From Chara braunii (lineage: Eukaryota; Streptophyta; Charophyceae; Charales; Characeae): DNA of 34,594 bases. Shown piece by piece: positions 22,351 to 29,861 of this stretch. The stretch is taken from positions 645,600-680,193 of the forward strand of contig BFEA01000114.1 in assembly GCA_003427395.1 (NCBI GenBank). The letters are read 5' to 3'. Position 1 is the first letter of the stretch, and each line of letters begins with the position of its first letter. Made by a program: the position numbers and the translations under genes. The notes beneath the pieces are model-generated. The model saw only the letters and a program-made list of their open reading frames with translations. It was not told the origin of the DNA and searched no databases.

Positions 22351-24165
22351 TGCTCGGACACGTAGCTGTCCAGTGGAGGGAACGCAAATACGGGGCTCTC
22401 TGGTGCCCTGTGAACCGTGCCAGTACACAAGACCGTTGTCCCCGAGAGAGTAGTTCGGGACAGTCTTGCCACTCCGAAGGGTCGTGTGGATGTCGCGATA
22501 GTCGGGGCAGTGGCGGTACTGAGTGCGAAACTCGTCGATCACCGAGTGGTGGACGGTGGTGACCGAGATGGAAGAGAGCTGGATCTGCTCCAGGTCGTGG
22601 TCAGGTCGCCGGGATAAGGCATCTGCGACCCGATTAGTCTCACCCTTGATGTGCTCAGTGGTGAAACTAAACTCGGATAGGTCGCGCCACCAGCGAGCCT
22701 GTCGAGGAGTGAGCTTCGGTTTTGTCAGAAAAGCCTGGACAACAGAGTTGTCCGTACGCACTGTGAACGGTGCCCCGTGCAGGTAGTGACGCCAGTGCCG
22801 AGTGACATAAACTACNGCGAGAACCTCACGTTCATCAGCGGTGTAGTTTATCTCGGCGGGCAGGAGCTGACGGGAGTAGAAGGCTATCGGACAATCACCT
22901 GAGCGAGACTCGACAGTGTCGTCCTCGGCGATGGTAGGAGAATAGTCAATAGAAGGCTCGTCAGTAGCTGGACGAGTAGGCGTCAGTCGGGAAGCAGTGG
23001 TAGGGGTAGGTGGTGGGAAGCGAGGGATACAAGGATGAGAGGAATCAGGAGAGGAGGGGAAGACCTGAGAAAGCACTGCTCCTACAGCAAAGTCTGACGC
23101 ATCGGTGGTAAGGATAAAAGAGCGATCAAAATCGGGTAGGTGAANAACCGGTGCGNATGTCACCGCCTTCTTGAGGGCGCGNAAGGCGTNNTNGTGGAGG
23201 GGTGTCCAAGCCCAGGGTGGGTTCTTCCGGAGGAGGGTNGAGGTAAGGACGTAGGAATACCTAGCGTATCCCCGGATGAAATTACTATAGTAGCTGGTCA
23301 GGCCTAGGAAGTTGCGAAGCTGCTTGACGGATGTGGGAGCGGGCCACTCCGCAATAGCAGTGATCTTCGCGTCGTCCATGTGGAGACGCTGGTCAGACAC
23401 GTAGTGTCCTAAGAAATCCACTTTGTGTTGGACAAAGCGGCACTTGCTCAGCTTGGCGTAGAAGCCATGTCTGCGCAAGCGGTCAAGGACGTCGCGGAGG
23501 TGTCTGAGGTGCTCCTCAAGGGTACGACTGTAGACCAGGATATCGTCGAGGTAAACGAGAATGTACTGCTCCAGGATGTCCCTGAAGATGTCGTTCATCG
23601 CCCTCTGGAAGGTGGCGGGTGCATTGGTGAGGCCGAATGGCATCACGGTAAACTCGTAGTGGCCGAAGCGCCATCGCAACGTTGTTTTCGGCTGGTCGGC
23701 TGCAGCGACGCGGATCTGATGGTAACCGCTACGAAGATCAATCTTCGTAAAGAAGCGGTTGCCTGCTAGACGGTCGAACAGCTCGTCGGAACGAGGCATG
23801 GGGTAGCTGTTCTTAACCGTGTAGCGGTTGAGGTCGCGATAGTCGATGCAGAGACGGAGAGTTCCATCCGCTTTGCGAGCAAAGAGGACGGGTGCACCCC
23901 ACGGGGAGTTGCTGGGTTTAATGAAACCCAGTCTCAGGAGCTCCTCAAGTTGACACTTGAGTTCGGCGGCCTCGGGGATCGAGAGTTTTTAGGGTGCCTG
24001 GTGGTGAACACGATAGTCAGGCACAAGCTGGATGGCGTGCTCGACGTCGCGCATCGGTGGGATACTAGCGTACGAGAACGACGATGGGAAAACGTCGTGG
24101 TACTCTCGAATGAGGTCACGAACTGCGGGCTCCAAGTCGGCCGTATATCGTGCGAGTTCCTAGCG
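22336..24165 (-). pseudogene. Reverse transcriptase-RNase H part of pol
   Basis: Reverse transcriptase copies the genomic RNA; RNase H removes the RNA strand. The RT frame begins near 24165 with the usual pre-RT sequence (VRDLIREYHDVFP) and is stopped by TAA at 23989-23991. It continues open from there ([21 protein letters not shown]) into the 487-codon frame starting at 23799. Numbered in that frame, D21 and the YLDD box at 83-86 give the RT catalytic acids. RNase H shows D233, E325, D350 and D393, its full acid set. Residues about 247-302, between D233 and E325, form a Pro/Ser/Thr/Asp-rich insertion not usual for the family. Eight ambiguous bases fall in this frame. It ends at 22336 by a frameshift just before the integrase zinc finger. 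Confidence 0.93.
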
Positions 24166-24345
24166 TCAGCATCAGCGCGCGACGGCAGGGTGGACTCGAC
24201 AGACGGCAAAGGGACGGAAGTAGAGATGGGAGCCATGGAGATGGAAGGAGGGTCTGGCTCCAGAGGGATGAGCTCGGCGTCGGGACAGGGTGGGTCATAG
24301 TGTAAGAGATCCGTCACGTTCACCATAAAGAAGGTGACGTCGTCC
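24163..24345 (-). pseudogene. Protease-RT linker in a shifted frame
   Basis: Between the protease and RT, a ~180-base stretch reads naturally only in a different minus frame (TFFMVNVTDLLHYDPP onward). Protease and RT are in the same frame as each other, so two compensating one-base changes, near 24345 and 24163, bound the linker. It is Pro/Ser-rich with no catalytic motif. Confidence 0.7.
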
Positions 24346-25143
24346 TGTGGTGACAGTGATAGAAGGAGATGGTGTGCGCACGGAAGGCTCCGGGGGAGGA
24401 GGATCAGGGCGTGGTGTTGCGGTGGTACCTATGAAAAGTACGAGATACGTATGTCTACACTTTGTTTTGAGAACGAGAGTGTTGGTCGCCCTATCGGCCT
24501 CGGTGCTGCGGAACCGGCGAGACCACGGAGTGCCGAGAATGAAGTCGTACCCCGTCTCCATCACATCGAAATGTGCAGAGGAGCGGTGGCGACGAGACAC
24601 CGGGGAACGATCAGTCGGTTCGAGAGTGAGGAAGAAAGGGAGGTTGGTGACTGTCTGATCGAAGAAGCGTTGGGTCTTGTCATCCCCTAAGGTAACGAAG
24701 ATGGGAGTCGGAGACCCTGTCGTGGGTAAGCGGGCTTCTTTCACCACGCGTGGGTGAATGAAGTCGCCCTGAGAACCGGAGTCCCACAGCGCTGAGTACA
24801 CCCTCGTGGACGTCCCGAGTCGTACAGGGATGATCGGGAGGGTGCGATCAGGGTCAGAGAGGATGGCGAGAAGGCGACCCAGTGCAGCGACATGGAGGGT
24901 GAGTCGCTCCTGACGAGCCTGGAGCATGCTCAAGTCCAGAAGAGAGGATACAACGTCCTCGCGAGTAGCAAGCTGCTCGCTGCAACGGGTTGAGCGAATG
25001 GCTCGACGCGTCGGTAGTCGAGGCGGGGAAGGAGGGGAGACAGTGGTCTGCGGAGGCGCAGACGGTACTGCGACAGAGGGCTGAGTACACTCTGTCGAGT
25101 CCTCCGATACCTCAACTCCAGTCGCAAGAGGGGCGAACTGCGA
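24295..25143 (-). pseudogene. Aspartic protease part of pol
   Basis: Retroviral-type aspartic proteases cleave the Gag-Pol precursor as dimers. The active-site region reads LWDSGSQGDFIHP, a DSG-type variant of the usual DTG/DSG loop. The later hydrophobic motif YDFILGTPW matches the family's ILG motif. The frame is open from 25143 down to 24295. Its first ~70 residues are a Pro/Ser/Thr-rich linker; a TTG at 24933 is only the first alternative start codon and is not a likely real start, because this domain is normally made as part of a polyprotein. It is preceded by a stop at 25144-25146. Confidence 0.88.
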
Positions 25144-27247
25144 CTAGGATGTCGGAAAGCCCACTACTAAGGAGGGCGCAGGTGTACACTGCACCGTGGC
25201 TAGGAGGCGCCGCGGGGATGAGAGGCGCCGGGGGGGGACGACGCACGACGTTGGCGGGAAAGGTCAGCGTAGTGGCGGTCGAGGGCGGTAGTGTAAGGGC
25301 ACCGCGAGGAGGTATGACCGTCCAAGCGGCATCGCAAACACCTACGTCGACCCAGAATAGTCGCGCGCTCCTCAGCGGAAAGGACACCGGGAGGAGGGAC
25401 GAAGCCCTGAGGGAGGTCCTCCTGAGGGACCTCGGGAGGCTAGCACCAACGTGACCGGGGCGGCTGCGTGCCCGGGAAAGGGTGGAAAGGATGAGTTGGA
25501 GGCGCTCAGCCATAGGGAGAGTAGGGTCCCCCAGGTGGTGGTGGACGGCCTCGCCGAGGTCGAGGTCGGCGCTATGGTCACCCTCTGGTGACAGCGGGGC
25601 ACCAGCGTCCTGCTCACCATACTCGAGCACGCTGAAGCGGCGCGAGAAGTGGCGGCCCTGCTGCGTGGAACGGCGTGGGCGCCCGCGGAAAGGGGAATGG
25701 CTCTGGGAAGTGTCGTGAGAGGAGGAGGAGGCGTAGCCCGTGCGCTGAGGCTGGGAGGAGGCGGGGTGAAGACGGGCTCGCATCCACTGGTGGTCCCTGG
25801 CGGCCTCGTAAGTGTGCGGGGCCGATGTGAACTCGTATCGCCATAGCTCAGAGCGGTACTCGAGCGGAAGGCTGGCCAAGAAACGATCGATAAGGGCAAC
25901 CTCGGGAAGGAACGCCACGTCACAAGTGAGGCGGGCGTCCTGAAAGACCTGGATGTGGCGATCCAGAGAGGCAGCGCCACCAGAGCCGGACCAGCATGTA
26001 ATGACGACACGCTCGAAGGCGTCATTCACGTCGTATCGGGCTCCGAAGTGATCCTCGAGGAACGCCTGAAAATCCATGAAGGTCGGGGTCCGACCCTCAC
26101 GAAGGGAGTACGCGTAGAAATCCTCCCAGGCCTCGAAAGGACCGCCACGTAGGCGTGTGGAGAGGTGACCCACCCACATGTCGGGTTTGGCGCCCATGAG
26201 CTGGAGTGTGCGGGTGGCAGACTGCAGCCACCTAGACACGCGTTTGCCTGTACCGTCATACAAGGCAATGTCCAACAAGCGGATGAGTGGTGCGCCACCG
26301 TTTTGGCGGCGAGGGGAACGGGAAGCAGGGGACTGCGCTACGGCGGAATAAGTCGGCGCAGGTCCTGGAGGGGGAGGCGTAGCTGAACTGTACGCCCGGG
26401 CCGCATGATGGAGCGGCGGGGGAAACAGCAGCAGGCTGCGCGGGAGCTGCGGTAGAAAAGGTCGCAACAACCGAGGGGATGGGGAGGAGGTAGGATGGAG
26501 ATGGGTAGGGTGCAGGGCGAGGAAGCGAGTCTGCATGGAAGGAAGAATAGAGGACGAAGGGGGTGCGCCGGAAGGCGCGGCCACCTGCGAGGGTGGGGGT
26601 GGCTGAAGGCGTGAGAGGGCGAGGTTGGCCCGAAGCTGGGCGATCGCGTCCTCGAGACCTCGAACGTAGGTCGAGCGAGGAGGAGACGCACGAGCGGCTC
26701 GAGGCATCCCACAAGGGGTAGAGCCAGATGGCGCTGCGGTCGTGCGAAGAGGGGGGAGAAGTGGGGCACCCGAAAAAGCTGAGATCATGGTAGCGGGTTG
26801 TGGTCCCGTGGCCGTCGTGACCGGAATCTAGGTGGGTGCGCCCGTGGACTGAGGGAGGGCTTGACTCGTGGCGGCCGTCGTGCTAGGGGCGTGGACAGTC
26901 ACCAAGATGGCCGGGTCGGGGGCGGCGGAGGAGGAAGCTCCGTCATGGCCACCCTGTCGGAGGACGGGGGACCCGGACTGGGAGCCAGGAGATGAAGGAC
27001 ACGTAGCATCCTGGAGTTGCTGCACGGCGGCAAGGGTCGCCACCTGCGCCTGTAAGGGCCCGAGGGTCGCGAGTTGCGCCTGGATGGGCGCAAGGGTCGC
27101 GAGTTGCACCTGGATGGGCGCAAGGAGGGAGGTGAGGATGGTGTGCAGATCCCCCTAGGGCTGATGGCCCTGGTCCGTCGGCACGGGTGTGGAGCCCGAT
27201 GCTGTGGTCATCGCCGTGGTAGCGGCGTGTGACACACCGTCGGCCAT
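25112..27247 (-). pseudogene. Gag of the LTR retrotransposon
   Basis: Gag forms the virus-like particle. The inferred start is ATG at 27245-27247, in frame with everything to 25112 except for TAG at 27155-27157 and 26828-26830. The N-terminal part contains short Gln/Leu/Ala repeats of the type APIQAQLATL (about 26990-27140), likely coiled-coil, then a Ser/Ala/Pro-rich region. In the 558-codon frame starting at 26788 the retrotransposon Gag core is about residues 170-340, with WLQSATRTLQLMGAKPDMW and GPFEAWEDF. Residues ~85-150 look more natural in another frame, so a compensated pair of indels is possible. The true C-terminus, with the zinc knuckle, is in another frame. Confidence 0.88.
25230..25437 (-). 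pseudogene. Gag zinc-knuckle segment in its own frame
   Basis: A CCHC zinc knuckle of the exact CX2CX4HX4C spacing (CLRCRLDGHTSSRC) is encoded near 25309-25350 in a minus frame different from both gag and protease. Such knuckles bind genomic RNA. The gag frame leaves it near 25435 and the protease frame takes over at a run of eight G (25230-25237). A slip at that homopolymer is the likely break. Without checking this frame the element would appear to lack a zinc knuckle. Confidence 0.8.
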
Positions 27248-27433
27248 GGGGAGATGACGGACCGGACTGGAGGGGGCCAGAAGAGGTCCGCGTGAGCGGA
27301 GGGCGTAGGGGGAAGTCCGCGGTAGAAAGCGGCGAACGGCGCTAGCAAGGCTAGCACGGGCGCCGTCGAAGGGGGCGGGGGGGTTCGGGTCCAGGGTGCC
27401 CGAAGAGGACGGGGAAGTTGGGGGGGGTTGAAG

Positions 27434-27472
27434 AACCCTAAACCTTACAAAAACCCTAAGAAAACCCTAACC
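27434..27472. promoter_or_regulatory. Telobox-like cluster
   Basis: AACCCTAAACC, AAACCCTAAG and AAACCCTAACC follow one another within 40 bp, about 190 bp upstream of the inferred gag start in the element's sense. Teloboxes (AAACCCTAA) are known near transcription starts of plant housekeeping genes. A degenerate interstitial telomere scrap is the alternative. Confidence 0.5.
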
Positions 27473-27681
27473 GAGGTTTAAGTGGTTAGGGTAGGGTACC
27501 GGTGACCTAATCAAGAAAGTAAAAGATTAAGCATAGGGGGGGGAAGGCGGGAGAAAAATAAATAAGCAGCGAGATTTCGAGAGAAAATAAAAATAAATAA
27601 GGAAATAAATAAGTAATAAAATTAATTAAAGAAATAAGTAAAAAGATGTGAAGGGAAAACAATATTTATTTTTTGAAATTT

Positions 27682-27726
27682 TTCGGCAGCATTTCCCTAC
27701 CCCCCACGGGGTCAAGAATGTGCCAA
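27682..27726 (-). repeat. Leader hairpin copy 1
   Basis: Outer arms TTCGGCA/TGCCAAG (one mismatch) enclose an inner perfect stem ACCCC/GGGGT around CCAC. It is homologous to 27908-27950 and 27981-28026. Confidence 0.75.
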
Positions 27727-27907
27727 GGGGAAGGGAGAGGCCAAGGTGAGCACACTAGGTGTCAAGATGCCGCAAAAAAAAAAAAAAAAAATCAGAAAAT
27801 AAATAAAGAAATAATAGATAAAGAGATAAATAAATAAATAAATAAATAAAGAAGTAAAAAGTGAATGAGGAGGTGGGGAGGAATGAAGTATCTAATTTGT
27901 CAAAAAT

Positions 27908-27950
27908 TTTGGCAGCATTTCGGTACCCCCATGGGGTCGAAGTGTGCCGA
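27908..27950 (-). repeat. Leader hairpin copy 2
   Basis: Outer arms TTTGGCA/TGCCGAG pair apart from one G-U-type position and enclose inner ACCCC/GGGGT with loop CAT. Confidence 0.75.
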
Positions 27951-27980
27951 GAAGACTAAGTGAAAGAAAAAACAGAAAAT

Positions 27981-28026
27981 TTCGGCAGCACTTCGTAACC
28001 CCCACGGGGTCAAAACGTGTGCCGAA
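27981..28026 (-). repeat. Leader hairpin copy 3
   Basis: The best-preserved copy. TTCGGCA (27981-27987) and TGCCGAA (28020-28026) are perfect complements, extended by CAC/GTG after a one-base bulge. The inner stem is ACCCC (27998-28002)/GGGGT (28006-28010) with a CAC loop. Confidence 0.8.
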
Positions 28027-28956
28027 AGTAGTAAAGACTAACACCTAATCAGATTTAGGGTTGTCGTAAAGAAAATCGAATTTTCAGACTAAATAGAAAA
28101 ATAAATAAAATAAATCAGAAAATGAGAAAAAAATGTGGGAAAGAAGACATTTCGAATTTTCGGAAAAGAGAAAAGATAAATCAAGAGAGAGATAGAAAGA
28201 AGAAAAAAAACAGAAAAAATTCGAAGTAGGGGGGGAATGGGAATGAAAAAGTGAAGGAGAAGAAAAAGAAATAGGTGGGGGAGAAATAAATATGAAGTGG
28301 GAGGTGGGGGATGATGTGGTGGTAGTTGGGGGAGAGGAGGGTGAGAGAATGAGAGAAAAAGAGGATGGGGAAAGATGGAGAGTGATCGAGAAAGTAAGAG
28401 GAAAGAAGGAGGAGAGAAAAGAAATGAAATGAAGAAAAGAGGGTAAGATAGTGGTTAGTGGGAGAAAAGGTGGGGTGGGGAAGGTAAAAAGAGGACGGGA
28501 GAGAGGCAGCGGAAGGTGGGGGAAAGAAAAGGGGAGAGAGAGATGATACCTGGCCCTTGGTGTCTCCAAGAGCACAACGTATACCAAGACCAGGAGGGTC
28601 TTGGCCTTCGCTGCAGCCAGCCAACTGGAGGATGGAGGGGGGCTGAGATCTTGATCATCCCCTAGTTGCAACACTGCAGATCCAGGGTGTGCTGTGTGAG
28701 CATACCCTGGTGGATGATGATGATGATGATCTAGGGTTGGCTGAGATCTTGATCAGCCACCCTACTGCAACAGTCACACAGCCCCCTAGCCAGGGGGAAA
28801 TCTTGAGCTGCTGCAAATCTGCAGATCTAGGGTATGAGGTGTGAGCATACCCTCACCAATGTAGAGCAGCCCCTGAAACACAGGGGGTCTTCAAGTTCAT
28901 AGCAAAGTGCCACGTGGCACTGCAGGTGGCCACATGCACAGGCAGCAGCAGCCGCA

Positions 28957-29040
28957 GGGAGGGGGGGGGGGGGAAATAGCATCCTCTCTCGTTGCTGCCT
29001 TGCTGGCCGCCATTCGCTGCTCCGGGGGGGGGGGGGGGGG

Positions 29041-29091
<51 letters not shown>
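28957..29091. repeat. Poly-G tracts, G-quadruplex-prone
   Basis: 28959-28973 is mostly G. 29024-29040 is 17 G, then one C, then 50 G (29042-29091). Both runs are followed by an almost identical word, AAATAGC. On the element's sense strand this is poly-C. Exact lengths in such runs are unreliable, and open frames of poly-Pro or poly-Gly across it are artefacts. Confidence 0.9.
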
Positions 29092-29092
<1 letters not shown>

Positions 29093-29149
29093 AAATAGCC
29101 AGCACGGCACCTCTTCAACACGAGTATGCCGTGCTGCAAGGCCATAGAC

Positions 29150-29240
29150 ACTCTGTGGCGAGTGTGTTATGAGGCTGCTTACGCACGCGCATGGCCTGGC
29201 AGGCACCTGGGTTCAAACCCCAGCGGCAGCAGCTGCATCC
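29150..29240 (+). repeat. tRNA-like Pol III box pair, SINE-like scrap
   Basis: CTGGGTTCAAACCCCAG (29207-29223) has the exact stem-loop form of a tRNA T-arm, and GGTTCAAACCC fits the internal B box. An A-box-like TGGCGAGTGTG starts at 29156, 54 bp upstream. The expected acceptor halves do not pair, so it is not an intact tRNA gene. A tRNA-derived SINE fragment is possible; chance is not excluded. Confidence 0.35.
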
Positions 29241-29522
29241 CGAATCTTGAAAATAGATATATCCGAGAGCGGGGCGGGGCGGGGCAGCGGGGGCACGTGG
29301 CGCGTGTGTGTGCGTGATGCGGCAGCGGCCTTGGCCTTGGCGCTTGCGCGCACGCGTCGTGATGTCACTTCCTTTTTTGCCACGTGGAGCCCTCCTGCTG
29401 CTGCGCCATTTTCCCTCTGTTTTCCGTGAGAAACAGTTAAAAAAACAGCGAAAAATGCCGCTGTCGGGATTTGTTGTTTTCCCTTCTACGCAGGGAGGTG
29501 GGTGGGAGTGGGGACCGTTCCC

Positions 29523-29534
29523 GCTCCGATACCA
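29523..29534 (-). promoter_or_regulatory. Primer binding site, initiator tRNA-Met type
   Basis: On the minus strand TGGTATCGGAGC begins one base after the 5' LTR. Plant LTR elements commonly use TGGTATCAGAGC, complementary to the 3' end of initiator tRNA-Met, so this site differs at one base. Its position confirms the 5' LTR and the minus-strand orientation. Confidence 0.9.
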
Positions 29535-29535
29535 A

Positions 29536-29856
29536 TGTAGCGGACCCACCAGGTGTGGCGCTCTGCTAGTGGTAGAGATGGAGATGGAGGAAGAAGGGGG
29601 GAGCAAGATGGCACAACGCAGCTCCCCACGCAAGACTCCAACGCACGTACTCCAAAATGTGCAAGTGAAGAATGATATCGAAAACAAACACAGGTTGGGG
29701 TATACCCCAGCGGACTGATGAGACTGGACTGGACTGGCTGGTACCGACAGAGGTACCGGCCTGGACTGGACTGGACTGCCCCCGAATAGAACACAGGCCT
29801 GTGAAAACAGGCCAAGGGGCTGGTCTCACAGTCCAACCAACCAGAGGTCCGCTACA
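29536..29856 (-). repeat. 5' LTR of the retrotransposon
   Basis: This 321-bp copy is bounded by TGTAGCGGACC and GGTCCGCTACA. It is adjacent to the primer site and hence the 5' LTR. Divergence from the other LTR (about 6-7% by eye) indicates an old insertion. No clear TATA element was found in its sense. Confidence 0.96.
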
Positions 29857-29861
29857 TGTTA
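29857..29861. repeat. Target-site duplication, right
   Basis: TGTTA immediately follows the right LTR and is identical to 19509-19513. Confidence 0.95.

Larger units (their letters stand above)
27248..29522 (-). other. 2.3-kb leader of the retrotransposon
   Basis: This region separates the primer site from the gag ATG and is unusually long. In plus-strand orientation it holds telobox-like words, three nested hairpins (27682-28026), AAAT-rich and purine-rich stretches, a (GAT)6 run at 28711-28728, repeated GGCTGAGATCTTGATCA blocks (28640 and 28738), two poly-G runs and a tRNA-like B-box. Frames of 100-196 codons on the minus strand (28084-28674) are low-complexity Ser/Phe/Pro translations of the purine-rich tract and are not called as genes. 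Confidence 0.7.
19514..29856 (-). mobile_element. Ty3/gypsy chromovirus LTR retrotransposon, degraded
   Basis: A complete but inactive 10,343-bp element on the minus strand, bounded by two LTRs and TGTTA duplications. In its own direction the order is 5' LTR, primer binding site, long leader, gag, zinc knuckle, protease, reverse transcriptase, RNase H, integrase, chromodomain, 3' LTR. RNase H before integrase and a C-terminal chromodomain define the chromovirus branch of Ty3/gypsy. Breaks seen: stops at 27155-27157, 26828-26830, 25144-25146 and 23989-23991; frameshifts near 25435, 25230-25237, 24345, 24163 and 22345. Nine ambiguous bases (20528, 22816, 23145, 23156, 23182, 23190, 23191, 23193, 23239) all fall inside the element, as expected for a collapsed multi-copy consensus. 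It interrupts the right arm of an older inverted repeat. Confidence 0.97.

Noticed and set aside
21011-22562. Plus-strand frames of 60-122 codons opposite integrase and RNase H
   Set aside because: They are antisense shadows of well-supported minus-strand pol domains.
28084-28674. 196-codon and 147-codon minus frames
   Set aside because: They translate a purine-rich, low-complexity tract into Ser/Phe/Pro/Leu strings, with no domain, and overlap each other in different frames.
28827-29206. Frames with poly-Pro or poly-Gly
   Set aside because: Direct translations of the poly-G runs in several frames at once; no sequence beyond the homopolymer supports a protein.
29207-29223. Intact tRNA gene
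   Set aside because: Only the T-arm is convincing; acceptor, D and anticodon arms do not fold.
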